Assembly (NCBI RefSeq): GCF_026240095.1
Contig: NZ_JAPIVG010000003.1
Coordinates: 1-64,000, forward strand
DNA: 64,000 nucleotides
DNA from: Pedobacter sandarakinus
Lineage (GTDB): Bacteria > Bacteroidota > Bacteroidia > Sphingobacteriales > Sphingobacteriaceae
Direction: 5' to 3'
Shown here: positions 54,357-63,466 of the stretch, piece after piece
Layout of the letters: each line of letters begins with the position of its first letter
How positions within the stretch are numbered: position 1 is the first letter of the stretch
The notes under the pieces: generated by a model
What the model was told of the DNA's origin: nothing
Seen by the model: only the letters and a program-made list of their open reading frames with translations
Databases searched by the model: none
Program-made: the position numbers and the translations under genes

Positions 54357-55688
54357 CTACAATAAAGGCAATATTTTTTCCATCGCTGTCAACCCTTCGT
54401 CAATATGTTTGGTTTCTATGCAAAGCGCCGGACGAAAGCGAATGGTTTTGTCGCCACAACCTAAAAACATTACGTTGTGTTCAAGGCCTTTGCTTATAAA
54501 AGTATTGCGCATTTCTTTCGATGGAAAATCGAATGCACACAGCAAGCCTTTGCCCCGAACGTTGGTCATCTGGCTAAATTTTTGCGATAGATTATGTAGG
54601 TTTTCTTTGAGATAATTGCCAACGTAGGCGGCATTGTCGCAAAGTTTATCTTCGGCTACAATTTGCAATATTTGCGTAGAACGAACCATATCTACCAAAT
54701 TTCCACCCCAGGTAGAGTTAATCCGGCTAGGAACTTTAAACACATTTTTTTCTACCTCATCTACCTTCTTCCCTACCAGAATACCACATACCTGCATTTT
54801 TTTTCCGAAAGCTACGATGTCTGGTTGAGCTTTCTCGCTATAATGTTGGTGGCACCAAAACTTCCCTGTTAACCCAACGCCTGTTTGTACTTCATCGTAG
54901 ATTAAGAAAGCCTCATTTTCATCTGCCAAGGCCTTTAGTTGAATTAAGAATTCTTCACGGAGGTGGTTATCGCCACCTTCTGATTGGATAGGCTCTATAA
55001 TAATAGCACAAATATCGTCTTTATGTTGTGCAAACGCATTTTTAACCTGTTCAATTGATAGTTGTTCGGTGTGGATAGCATGCTGTAAATTGTCACCTTC
55101 GAGCGGAAATTTTACCTGAGGAATGCTTACCCGCGGCCAGTCGAATTTAGCGAACCATTTGGTTTTATCGGGCATGGTGTTGGTTAAGCTTAACGTATAA
55201 CCTGTGCGGCCGTGGAATGCACGTTCGAAATGTAAAACCTTAAAACCTTTCTCGGCTTTATGGCCTTTGGCAAAATTTTTCTGCACTTTCCAGTCCATGG
55301 CTACCTTAATGGCATTTTCTACCGCTAATGCGCCGCCGGCAATAAAGAAAGCATGTGGCAGGTATTCTGGAATCCCCACCTGAGAAAAGGTTTCTACAAA
55401 CTGTGCATATTGTTGGGTGTAAACATCAGAATTCGATGGGTTGGCCAGTGCTGCCAAAAGAAGATTTTTTTTAAATGCCTCATCGTTAACCATTTTTGGG
55501 TGATTGTAACCCAAAGGAACAGAAGCAAAACATGTAAAAAAATCGAGTAGGGTTCTATCGTATTTAGCATCGTAAATATAGGCACCGTTGCTCTTTTCCA
55601 TGTCGTAAGTAAGGTCGAATCCATCGGCCAAAATATGCTTACTTAGAGATTCGTTAACGCGATTGGCTGGTACTGTTAATTGATACAT
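54357..55688 (-). CDS. lat: L-lysine 6-transaminase
   Basis: From the ATG at 55688 the product is 443 aa, a class-III PLP aminotransferase. It has FIAGGALAVENAIKVAMDWK, HFERAFHGRTGYTLSLTNT, the PLP Asp in FLIYDEVQTGVG and the PLP-binding Lys in AFGKKMQVCG (Lys296/297), and SRINSTWGGNLVDMVR, all as in Lat. The enzyme moves the epsilon-amino group of lysine to 2-oxoglutarate, giving aminoadipate semialdehyde. A longer start (55712) falls in the -7 element and is rejected. Confidence 0.9.
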   Translation of the reverse strand: MYQLTVPANRVNESLSKHILADGFDLTYDMEKSNGAYIYDAKYDRTLLDFFTCFASVPLGYNHPKMVNDEAFKKNLLLAALANPSNSDVYTQQYAQFVETFSQVGIPEYLPHAFFIAGGALAVENAIKVAMDWKVQKNFAKGHKAEKGFKVLHFERAFHGRTGYTLSLTNTMPDKTKWFAKFDWPRVSIPQVKFPLEGDNLQHAIHTEQLSIEQVKNAFAQHKDDICAIIIEPIQSEGGDNHLREEFLIQLKALADENEAFLIYDEVQTGVGLTGKFWCHQHYSEKAQPDIVAFGKKMQVCGILVGKKVDEVEKNVFKVPSRINSTWGGNLVDMVRSTQILQIVAEDKLCDNAAYVGNYLKENLHNLSQKFSQMTNVRGKGLLCAFDFPSKEMRNTFISKGLEHNVMFLGCGDKTIRFRPALCIETKHIDEGLTAMEKILPLL

Positions 55689-55709
55689 AGAATTGATTTT
55701 GGTATAAAT

Positions 55710-55717
55710 CAAATTTA
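55710..55717 (-). promoter_or_regulatory. -7 element for lat
   Basis: Minus-strand TAAATTTG, exact match, 21 nt before the ATG at 55688; it overlaps the alternative upstream start. Confidence 0.5.
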
Positions 55718-56016
55718 GTAAAAAGTGCCTAGAATTAAAATTTAAGCACTTTTTGTACCCAAAGGCAAAAAAATAGGTTTAAACTGTTTAAAGTATGATT
55801 ATAGACAAAATCGGCATTTAGACTGCGGTAATGTGGAAAACTTTTACACGAAATTAAGAGTAAATTCCAACTGGAAGAAGAGATTTTGCTTTTATGGAGA
55901 CATGAAATTTTGTCGGCTGGTGCTAAGAAAATAGTTAATCAGCCAGACATGAACACATCATTAATTTAATTTCTAACTTCAATATGTCTTCAGTATCTTA
56001 TGGCATATTTGACATC

Positions 56017-56694
56017 ATGAAAATCCTAATAATAGAAGATGAACCAGGACTACAACGCAGTATTGCGCAATACCTTACTGCCGAGGGTAATGTATGTAGC
56101 ACGGCTTCTACTTATGCACAAGCTTTAGAACGTTTGAGTGTGTACGATTACGATTGCATACTGCTTGATTTAACATTGCCTGATGGGGAAGGACTACAGC
56201 TGCTAAACTACCTTAAGAGGATGAATAAAACCGAAGGCGTAATTATTATTTCTGCCCGGAACTCAATCGACCAGAAAATAGAAGGTTTAAGTTTAGGGGC
56301 AGATGATTACTTGATCAAACCCTTCCATCTTTCGGAGCTTAATGCCAGAATCCTGGCTGTTGTGCGCCGGAAAAGTGCCAACGGGGAGCGCCACATAGAA
56401 TTCAATGAAATCAGGATTGACCTGGATGCCAAAGAGGTGGCGGTGAGTGGTAAACAGGTTTACATGACTAAGAAAGAGTTTGATTTATTGTTATATTTTA
56501 TCGCTAACAAAGGAAAAGTAATTTCAAAATCGGCAGCGGTAGAGCATATTTGGGGAGATGATGCTGACATGGCAGACAGTTTTGATTTTATCTACACACA
56601 TATTAAAAACATTAGAAAGAAGTTAATTGATGCCGGAAGTCACGATTATTTCCAGTCGGTTTATGGTGTAGGTTACAAATTTACAAGCGTATGA
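56017..56694 (+). CDS. OmpR-family response regulator
   Basis: From the ATG at 56017 the product is 225 aa: a receiver domain (acidic E7-D8, phospho-acceptor Asp51 in LLDLTLPDG, Lys in LIKPF) and a winged-helix DNA-binding domain (MTKKEFDLLLYFIANKGKVISK, VYGVGYKF). An in-frame ATG at 55984 adds 11 residues before the conserved MKILIIEDE and is rejected. Its stop overlaps the kinase ATG by 4 bases (ATGA). It should regulate the downstream metal-efflux genes. Confidence 0.94.
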   Translation: MKILIIEDEPGLQRSIAQYLTAEGNVCSTASTYAQALERLSVYDYDCILLDLTLPDGEGLQLLNYLKRMNKTEGVIIISARNSIDQKIEGLSLGADDYLIKPFHLSELNARILAVVRRKSANGERHIEFNEIRIDLDAKEVAVSGKQVYMTKKEFDLLLYFIANKGKVISKSAAVEHIWGDDADMADSFDFIYTHIKNIRKKLIDAGSHDYFQSVYGVGYKFTSV

Positions 56695-57947
56695 GGCTAT
56701 TTACTAAGTATAATTGGATTCTGGTTTTAATTAGCGCTTTCGGACTCCTCGTTATTGGCTTTTTGTTTTATAGGATGCTTGTTTTTTACCTGGATAAACA
56801 AATAGACCACGACATGGTGGAAGAAATCATGGAAGTTAAAGAGTATTCGAATAGCGCTGGGTTTTATAGCCCACATGAGTCTGAAGATTTGGTTGTACAA
56901 TACAAACCCATAGCAAAGGCCAGGCCGCTAAGTGTTTATGCCGATACGGTATACTACAATCCTGTTAAACATCGCCAGGAAACGGCACGATATCTAAAGG
57001 CTGAGCTCGATTTGGTGGGGAAGCCCTATCAGGTTTTGGTAATAGCTTCGAAAACCGAGCGTCAGCAACAAATTAAGGATATATGTTTAATTATTTTGAT
57101 TCCAGTCTCCTTACTCTTTGCCTTGGTTTTACTGCTGAACAGGATATTGCTTAAAAAAATATGGACGCCATTTGAGCAGCTCTTGAAAAATATCACGGCT
57201 TTTAACATTAACCATGAGCAACCATATCAACCAGTAGACATGCCCGTTGCTGAATTTAAACAATTAAACAGTGTTTTGGTTGATTTAGCGAGTAAAGTTA
57301 AGGCTGATTATGCAGAGATTAAGCTATTTACAGAAAACGCATCTCATGAAATGATGACGCCACTAGCAGTGATCAACTCTAAGCTTGATAACATGCTGCA
57401 ATCAAAAGTTTTAGGGAAAGAAGATGGTGAAACTTTAATTGAGTTGTACAAAGCTACCTCGAGATTAACCAAATTAAATCAGTCGTTATTGTTGTTAGTA
57501 AAGATTGATCATAACCTGTTGCAGAATCAGGAAGAAATTAACTTAACAGCTGCCATAGCAGATAAGGCTAATTATTTCCAGGAATTAATTAGCGAAAGGA
57601 ACTTAAAGTTAGATTTAGATTTAAGTGATGTAACTATTTTGGCAAGTCAGCAATTGTTGGAAATATTGATCAACAATTTATTTAGTAACGTGATCAGGCA
57701 CAATTACGATTTTGGCAAGGTAGAGATTAAGCTGACTCAAACCCAATTGATTTTTGCCAATACAGGCCATAATAAGGCACTGGATCCTGATAAAATTTTC
57801 GAACGATTTTATAAAGATGCGACTTCAGAAGGCACTGGCCTAGGTCTGGCCATTTTGAAGCAAATTTGCAATCGGCAGAACTACTTGCTGGATTACCATT
57901 ATCACCTGGACCTGCATACATTCACCATCACCTTTAAGAATATTTAG
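56691..57947 (+). CDS. Sensor histidine kinase
   Basis: A 418-aa kinase: TM1 (about 7-29), a periplasmic sensor of about 100 residues, TM2 (about 130-151), an H-box with phospho-acceptor His219 in NASHEMMTPLAVI, and an HATPase domain with LINNLFSNVIRHN and EGTGLGLAILKQIC. The usual Arg of HExRTPL is Met here. No clear HAMP motif is obvious. The periplasmic part has no Cys or His cluster, so ligand type is not readable. Confidence 0.93.
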   Translation: MRLFTKYNWILVLISAFGLLVIGFLFYRMLVFYLDKQIDHDMVEEIMEVKEYSNSAGFYSPHESEDLVVQYKPIAKARPLSVYADTVYYNPVKHRQETARYLKAELDLVGKPYQVLVIASKTERQQQIKDICLIILIPVSLLFALVLLLNRILLKKIWTPFEQLLKNITAFNINHEQPYQPVDMPVAEFKQLNSVLVDLASKVKADYAEIKLFTENASHEMMTPLAVINSKLDNMLQSKVLGKEDGETLIELYKATSRLTKLNQSLLLLVKIDHNLLQNQEEINLTAAIADKANYFQELISERNLKLDLDLSDVTILASQQLLEILINNLFSNVIRHNYDFGKVEIKLTQTQLIFANTGHNKALDPDKIFERFYKDATSEGTGLGLAILKQICNRQNYLLDYHYHLDLHTFTITFKNI

Positions 57948-57950
57948 TAA

Positions 57951-58613
57951 ATGGCAATCATATCACCAACTAATCGAGTACTGAATCAAAATCCAAAAGC
58001 TAAGAAATACGCTTTTAGCACCCGTTTGTGGCATTGGCTAAATTTGCTAATCATCAGTGGGTCATTGTTTACTGTTCTTATTAATTCTACGCTTTTAGAT
58101 CGATCTCAAAGCAGCTTCGTGAAATCAGAATTGGTAGGTGCAGGAGCTTCGGTTACAGATCAACAGGCTTTCGCGGTTACCCATGCTTTGGAAGACCAGG
58201 TTTGGGATGTACACATGTATTTTGGATATGCGCTGGCAGCACTGCTGTTATTTCGCCTGGTAAGCACTTTTTTTTCGAGACCTACAGATCGCCTCGTTGC
58301 GAAGCTAAGGCAGGCCTATCAAGCCTATTTCATTATCAGAAAGGAAAGACAAACTGCAAAACACGAGTTAGTGGTAAAAAGTTTGTATGTCATTTTCTAT
58401 GTCACAATCAGTCTACTCGCAGTAACAGGTCTTCTGCTTGCATTTAAATCTTATACAGGAATTTCAAAAGGTATTAATCATAGTATTAAAGAATTTCATG
58501 GTTTTTGTATGTATCTGATGTTAGGATTTATTGCTTTGCATGTGCTCGGTGTGCTATTGGCAGAACGCAGGGATGGAAAAGGTATCGTTTCTGATATGAT
58601 TAATGGTGGATGA
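57951..58613 (+). CDS. Cytochrome b561 domain membrane protein
   Basis: The 220-aa protein predicts four transmembrane helices with His residues placed for two b-haems: STRLWHWLNLLI, VHMYFGYALAALLLFRL and EFHGFCMYLMLGFIALHVLGV. It follows the kinase by 3 nt, so it is in the same transcript. Such proteins move electrons across the inner membrane. Why one sits in a metal-efflux operon is unclear: it might reduce a metal ion or serve a respiratory response to the same signal. Confidence 0.88.
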   Translation: MAIISPTNRVLNQNPKAKKYAFSTRLWHWLNLLIISGSLFTVLINSTLLDRSQSSFVKSELVGAGASVTDQQAFAVTHALEDQVWDVHMYFGYALAALLLFRLVSTFFSRPTDRLVAKLRQAYQAYFIIRKERQTAKHELVVKSLYVIFYVTISLLAVTGLLLAFKSYTGISKGINHSIKEFHGFCMYLMLGFIALHVLGVLLAERRDGKGIVSDMINGG

Positions 58614-58626
58614 TAATTGAAATGTT

Positions 58627-58659
58627 ATTGTCTATTTATAGTGATGTGTATTAACTTTG
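58627..58659 (+). promoter_or_regulatory. Internal promoter of the efflux genes
   Basis: ATTG (58627-58630), 21-nt spacer, TAACTTTG (58652-58659, exact). The ATG of the next gene follows after five bases (58665), again predicting a leaderless mRNA. Confidence 0.55.
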
Positions 58660-58664
58660 GGGCA

Positions 58665-59051
58665 ATGGTTAGAAAGCTTGGTATATTTTTCTTGATTTGC
58701 TATGTGTTTTCGGCAACAGAACTTTCGCAACTGTTAAAATTGCCTATACTGATTGAACATTATATCGAACACAAACAGATCCAAGAGAGTCTATCAGTAT
58801 GGCAGTTTTTGTACATTCATTATGCCGATAGCGATCTAATAGATGCTGATTCAGAGCATGATCTCGAACTACCATTCAAACCCTGTGCACACCAGATGCA
58901 TGCAGACAAACCCTTTCAAGTAAATACTGCCCAAAGTTTCATACTACAAGATTTTGGAATTATATGTGCATCGCCAAAATTGGGCTATTATCAGTTCAAG
59001 TCATCTTTTACTTACCTAGAAAGCATCTGGCAACCGCCAAAATCCTGTTGA
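58665..59051 (+). CDS. Small exported protein of metal-efflux operon, unknown
   Basis: From the ATG at 58665 the product is 128 aa with a hydrophobic N-terminus (MVRKLGIFFLICYVFSATELSQ) and a soluble part with HYADSDLIDADSEHDLELPF, KPCAHQMHADKP and the C-terminal IWQPPKSC. Clusters of His, Asp and Cys suggest metal binding, but this is inference. Proteins of similar build often precede RND metal pumps in Bacteroidota, as far as I recall. A TTG start at 58617 is open but has no signal-peptide logic. Confidence 0.65.
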   Translation: MVRKLGIFFLICYVFSATELSQLLKLPILIEHYIEHKQIQESLSVWQFLYIHYADSDLIDADSEHDLELPFKPCAHQMHADKPFQVNTAQSFILQDFGIICASPKLGYYQFKSSFTYLESIWQPPKSC

Positions 59052-59054
59052 GTT

Positions 59055-59077
59055 ATACCCATTGATATGATGGGTAT
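59055..59077 (+). promoter_or_regulatory. Inverted repeat before the RND pump gene
   Basis: ATACCCAT (59055-59062), 7-nt loop, ATGGGTAT (59070-59077), followed by an AT-rich, T-ending run to the ATG at 59114. It could be an operator for the response regulator, a partial terminator, or both. Confidence 0.45.
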
Positions 59078-59113
59078 TGATATTTAATATTTTTATTAAT
59101 TTTTTTAGATGTT

Positions 59114-62100
59114 ATGCTCAACAGAATAATAGAATTTTCGATACGCAATAAACTGATCATTGGACTGTTTATTTTTGCGCTTATCGGTTATGGATTTTAC
59201 GAAATCAGAAAACTACCAATAGATGCAGTTCCAGATATTACCAACAATCAGGTTCAGGTTATTACCACTGCCCCATCATTCGGTGCCACAGATATAGAAA
59301 GGCTGGTTACATTCCCTATCGAACAGGCCAATAGCAATATACCTGGCATGTTAGAGATTAGGAGCTTCTCTAGATTTGGCCTCTCATTAGTTACTATTGT
59401 TTTCAGCGATGAAACTGACATTTACTGGGCTAGGCAACAGGTTTCTGAAAGGTTACAACAGGTGCAAGCTCAGATTCCACAAGGAATTGGTACTCCAGAG
59501 CTTGGGCCAGTATCCACAGGCCTGGGTGAGATTTACCAGTACGTAGTTCGGCCAGAAGAAGGTTACGAACATCAGTACAAGGAAACTGAGCTTAGAACCA
59601 TTCAAGACTGGATTGTGAGAAGGCAGCTACTCGGCGTTAAAGGCGTTGCAGAGGTGAGTAGTTTTGGTGGGAAGCTAAAGCAGTATGAAATAGCCATTAA
59701 CCCAAACAAACTCCAATCGTATAATATTACCATTAATGATGTTTTTGATGCCATCGAACGAAATAATCAAAATACGGGTGGGGCTTATATCGAGAAAGGT
59801 CCATCAGTTTTATTTATACGAACGGAAGGTTTGGTGGCTACAGTAGAAGACATTGGAAATATCGCCGTTAAAACACCTCGAAATAAGCCGTTATTTATTA
59901 GAGATGTTGCTGATGTGAAGATAGGTTTCGCAACGAGGTATGGCGCTATGTGCTATAACGATCAAGGAGAGGTTGCTGGTGCAGTAGTAATGATGCTTAA
60001 AGGAGCAAACAGCAGCGAGGTAATTAAAAATGTAAAACAAAGGATTACCCAAATACAAAAAACCTTACCCAAGGGTGTGGTCATAGAGCCTTTCCTAGAT
60101 CGGACAAAAATGGTAAACAATGCCATTGGTACGGTAGAAAAGAATTTATTAGAGGGTGCGTTAATTGTAGTTTTTGTGCTAGTTCTTTTTCTCGGAAACT
60201 TTAGGGCAGGTTTAATTGTGGCCTCAATCATTCCGCTTGCCATGCTTTTTGCGGTAATAATGATGAACACCTTTGGGGTAAGTGGAAATTTGATGAGTTT
60301 AGGCGCTTTAGATTTTGGGTTAATTGTAGATGGTGCCGTCATCATTGTAGAGGCAGTGATGCACCAACTTTCGCACCATAAAAAGTTTGCAACTGTGGCC
60401 AGAATCTCACAAAGAAAAATGGATGATGAAGTAAAAAAATCATCCAAGAAAATGATGAACAGCGCTGTTTTTGGACAGATTATCATTTTAATTGTCTACT
60501 TGCCCATCTTTACACTACAGGGTATAGAAGGAAAAATGTTCAAGCCGATGGCCCAAACGGTGGCTTTTGCTTTATTAGGCGCATTTATTCTCTCGCTTAC
60601 TTATATCCCAATGATGAGTGCACTTTTTCTAAGCAAAAGAATTAAGCACGAACCTAATTTTTCTGATAGGATGATGAAACGATTAGAAAAAAGTTATCAC
60701 CGCACGCTCTCAAAAGTTATTGCCTTTCCAAAAACGGTATTAATTGGAGTAATAGCTCTATTTGCTGTGGCGGTGATAACGCTAACTTTTTTGGGAGGAG
60801 AATTTATTCCTGCGCTCGAGGAAGGCGATTTCGCCGTAGATACGCGTGTGCTAACCGGGAGTAATCTTTCTACAACAATAGAAAGTACACAACAAGCTGC
60901 TCACATTTTGAAAACACAATTTCCTGAAGTAGAAAAAGTGGTGACCAAAATTGGAAGTGGAGAGGTGCCAACAGATCCAATGCCTATGGAAGCAAGCGAT
61001 ATGATGGTAATATTGAAAGATAAGAAAGAATGGACCTCTGCCAATACGTTTAACGATTTATCTGAGAAAATGGGCAAAGCGCTGGAAGCGGTACCCGGAA
61101 TAACAGCAGGATTTCAGTACCCGGTACAAATGCGTTTTAATGAACTAATGACCGGTGCCAGACAGGATGTTGTTTGTAAAATCTTCGGTGAAAATTTAGA
61201 TACCTTATCCTTTTTTGCAAAACAACTCGGTTCAATCATCAACTCGGTTGACGGTGCGCAAGATCTTTTTATTGAGCCAGTAACCGGTATGCCGCAGGTT
61301 TTAATTAGCTACAACCGGGCCCTGATTGCCCAATACCATTTAGATATAATGGATGTAAATCGAATCGTAAATACAGCCTTTGCAGGTCAGCGAGCCGGGA
61401 ATATTTTTGAAGGCGAAAAGCGATTTGAGTTAGTAGTTAGGCTTGATGGCGAGCAACGCAAAAACTTGATTGATATTCAAAATTTATTAATCCCAACGCC
61501 TTTAGGTAATCAAATCCCGCTCGGCCAATTGGCTGCCGTAGAGATAAAAAACGGACCAAACCAAATTCAAAGAGAAGATGCCAAGCGTAGAATGGTTGTA
61601 GGTTTCAATGTTAGAGGAAGAGATGTGCAGTCTATTGTTGGCGAACTTCGGGAGAAAGTGAATGCTAAAATTAAATTTCCGCCAGGTTATTATGTTACTT
61701 ACGGTGGTGCGTTCGAAAATTTGAATGCTGCTAAACAACGTTTAATGGTTGCCGTACCTGTTTCGTTAGCACTCATATTTATCTTATTGTTTTTTGCATT
61801 TGGCTCAGTGAAGCAGGGCTTATTAATTTATTCGGCAATACCGTTATCTGCTATTGGAGGAATTTTCTTCCTCGCCCTGAGGGGCATGCCCTTTAGCATC
61901 AGTGCGGGTATAGGTTTTATTGCGTTATTTGGTGTCGCTGTGCTAAATGGAATTGTCTTAGTAGCAGAATTTAATAGGTTGAAGAAAGAAGGGATGACAG
62001 ATTTAAAGGAAATTGTTTTAGCAGGAACGAGTCTGAGATTGCGACCTGTAATGATGACTGCTTTCGTAGCCTCATTAGGCTTCTTGCCTATGGCTTTAAG

Positions 62101-63466
62101 CAATGGTGCTGGTGCAGAGGTGCAAAGGCCATTGGCAACTGTAGTAATTGGCGGTTTAATGGTAGCAACATTTTTAACGTTATTCGTGTTGCCCGTGCTA
62201 TACATACTGTTCGAGAAAGGGATGGGCAACGTTTCTGCGAAGAAAATAATTCCGGCAATAATGATAATGATCGTTTTAAGCGTGGGCAGCGTGAAAGCAC
62301 AAAAGCCAATTTCGCTGCAGGCAGCCATAGACACCGCACTGAAAAATAACCTGTCGGTTAAAAACCAAGCTTTGTTAGTAAGGTACCAACAAGCAATGGT
62401 AAAGACTGCCAATGCAATTCCAAATGCCAACATTAATGGTGAGGTGGGGCAGCTCAATAGTGCATACATCGATAATCGTATTGGTATTTCGCAGAGCTTT
62501 AGCTTTCCAACTGTTTATCGTATGCAAAGGAATTTGATGAATTTAGAGGCGCAGCAAGCTACATTGAATGCTCACGTAAAATCAGCAGAGCTGATTAAAT
62601 CCGTATCCGAAGCCTTTGATTACTTTTTGTACCTGAAGGAGAAAGAAAAATTGATTGTTAAAACGGACTCACTTTATAGCCAATTTTTTGAACGGGCAAA
62701 ACTCCGTTTCAAAGTCGGCGAAAGTAACATTGTAGAAAAAGCCACTGCCGAAAACCAAAAAGCAGCTGTTGATTTGCAGTTAAGTCAGCTTCGCCAAGAA
62801 ATGGATATGGAATTGATTCATTTTCAGGTTCTTCTAAATACAATAAACAATTTTTATCCTGAGGGTAAAATAGAAAAGAAACAACATCAATCGCAGGCTG
62901 ATACCCTTGACGATAACAGGAACGGGCTGCTGACATATTACCGCCAGGAGCAAATCGTTAGCAAAGCAAAAACAAAGGTAGAGCAGTCGAAATTACTTCC
63001 AGAAATTACATTGGGTTACTTTAACACAACAATGCGAGGCTTTGGTGCCGACGATCGGCTTTACAATGCCAGCAAGCGTTTCCAGGCTGCTCAGCTTGGT
63101 TTAGGTATTCCTATTTTTGCAGGCGCACAAAAGGCGAAAATAGCTGCGGCTAAGATTAACGAGGAAATTGCCGGTTCTAATTTCGAAATACTAAAGCAGC
63201 AATTAAATGCACAGTACGAGGGTGCTAAAACACAGTATCAATTTCGCCTCAGGGATTTAGATAACTACGAAAAATCTGTTCTAAAAAATGCTGATTTAAT
63301 TATGGTTACGGCAGACAAACAGTTTGTAAATGGGGAAATTAATTATTTAGAATGGGGAATATTGATTAATCAATCGATAAACATCCGCACCAGTTACCTG
63401 GATTTGGTTAGAAGTTTAAACCAAACGGTAATCCAGCTTAATTATTTAACAGCAAAAACGCAATGA
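59114..63466 (+). CDS. CzcA/CusA-family RND metal efflux pump fused to TolC-like outer-membrane factor
   Basis: The 1450-aa protein has a heavy-metal RND pump (about 1-1036: IDAVPDITNNQVQV, porter domains, 12 helices) and a TolC/CusC-like outer-membrane factor (about 1063-1450: ISLQAAIDTALKNN, then coiled-coil helices). TM4 carries DFGLIVDGAVIIVE with Asp400, Asp406 and Glu413, matching CzcA Asp402/Asp408/Glu415, so Co/Zn/Cd/Ni export is more likely than Cu/Ag. Between the parts (1037-1062), AKKIIPAIMIMIVLSVGSV ending KAQ looks like a signal peptide. It is a true continuous frame. The stop overlaps the next ATG (ATGA). Confidence 0.92.
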   Translation: MLNRIIEFSIRNKLIIGLFIFALIGYGFYEIRKLPIDAVPDITNNQVQVITTAPSFGATDIERLVTFPIEQANSNIPGMLEIRSFSRFGLSLVTIVFSDETDIYWARQQVSERLQQVQAQIPQGIGTPELGPVSTGLGEIYQYVVRPEEGYEHQYKETELRTIQDWIVRRQLLGVKGVAEVSSFGGKLKQYEIAINPNKLQSYNITINDVFDAIERNNQNTGGAYIEKGPSVLFIRTEGLVATVEDIGNIAVKTPRNKPLFIRDVADVKIGFATRYGAMCYNDQGEVAGAVVMMLKGANSSEVIKNVKQRITQIQKTLPKGVVIEPFLDRTKMVNNAIGTVEKNLLEGALIVVFVLVLFLGNFRAGLIVASIIPLAMLFAVIMMNTFGVSGNLMSLGALDFGLIVDGAVIIVEAVMHQLSHHKKFATVARISQRKMDDEVKKSSKKMMNSAVFGQIIILIVYLPIFTLQGIEGKMFKPMAQTVAFALLGAFILSLTYIPMMSALFLSKRIKHEPNFSDRMMKRLEKSYHRTLSKVIAFPKTVLIGVIALFAVAVITLTFLGGEFIPALEEGDFAVDTRVLTGSNLSTTIESTQQAAHILKTQFPEVEKVVTKIGSGEVPTDPMPMEASDMMVILKDKKEWTSANTFNDLSEKMGKALEAVPGITAGFQYPVQMRFNELMTGARQDVVCKIFGENLDTLSFFAKQLGSIINSVDGAQDLFIEPVTGMPQVLISYNRALIAQYHLDIMDVNRIVNTAFAGQRAGNIFEGEKRFELVVRLDGEQRKNLIDIQNLLIPTPLGNQIPLGQLAAVEIKNGPNQIQREDAKRRMVVGFNVRGRDVQSIVGELREKVNAKIKFPPGYYVTYGGAFENLNAAKQRLMVAVPVSLALIFILLFFAFGSVKQGLLIYSAIPLSAIGGIFFLALRGMPFSISAGIGFIALFGVAVLNGIVLVAEFNRLKKEGMTDLKEIVLAGTSLRLRPVMMTAFVASLGFLPMALSNGAGAEVQRPLATVVIGGLMVATFLTLFVLPVLYILFEKGMGNVSAKKIIPAIMIMIVLSVGSVKAQKPISLQAAIDTALKNNLSVKNQALLVRYQQAMVKTANAIPNANINGEVGQLNSAYIDNRIGISQSFSFPTVYRMQRNLMNLEAQQATLNAHVKSAELIKSVSEAFDYFLYLKEKEKLIVKTDSLYSQFFERAKLRFKVGESNIVEKATAENQKAAVDLQLSQLRQEMDMELIHFQVLLNTINNFYPEGKIEKKQHQSQADTLDDNRNGLLTYYRQEQIVSKAKTKVEQSKLLPEITLGYFNTTMRGFGADDRLYNASKRFQAAQLGLGIPIFAGAQKAKIAAAKINEEIAGSNFEILKQQLNAQYEGAKTQYQFRLRDLDNYEKSVLKNADLIMVTADKQFVNGEINYLEWGILINQSINIRTSYLDLVRSLNQTVIQLNYLTAKTQ

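Noticed and set aside
59962..60486. 174-codon antisense frame within the RND gene, and a similar 213-codon one at 61828-62469
   Set aside because: They lie opposite strongly conserved pump sequence, and long antisense frames are a by-product of its codon use; the translations are rich in Thr, Ile and Pro without motifs.
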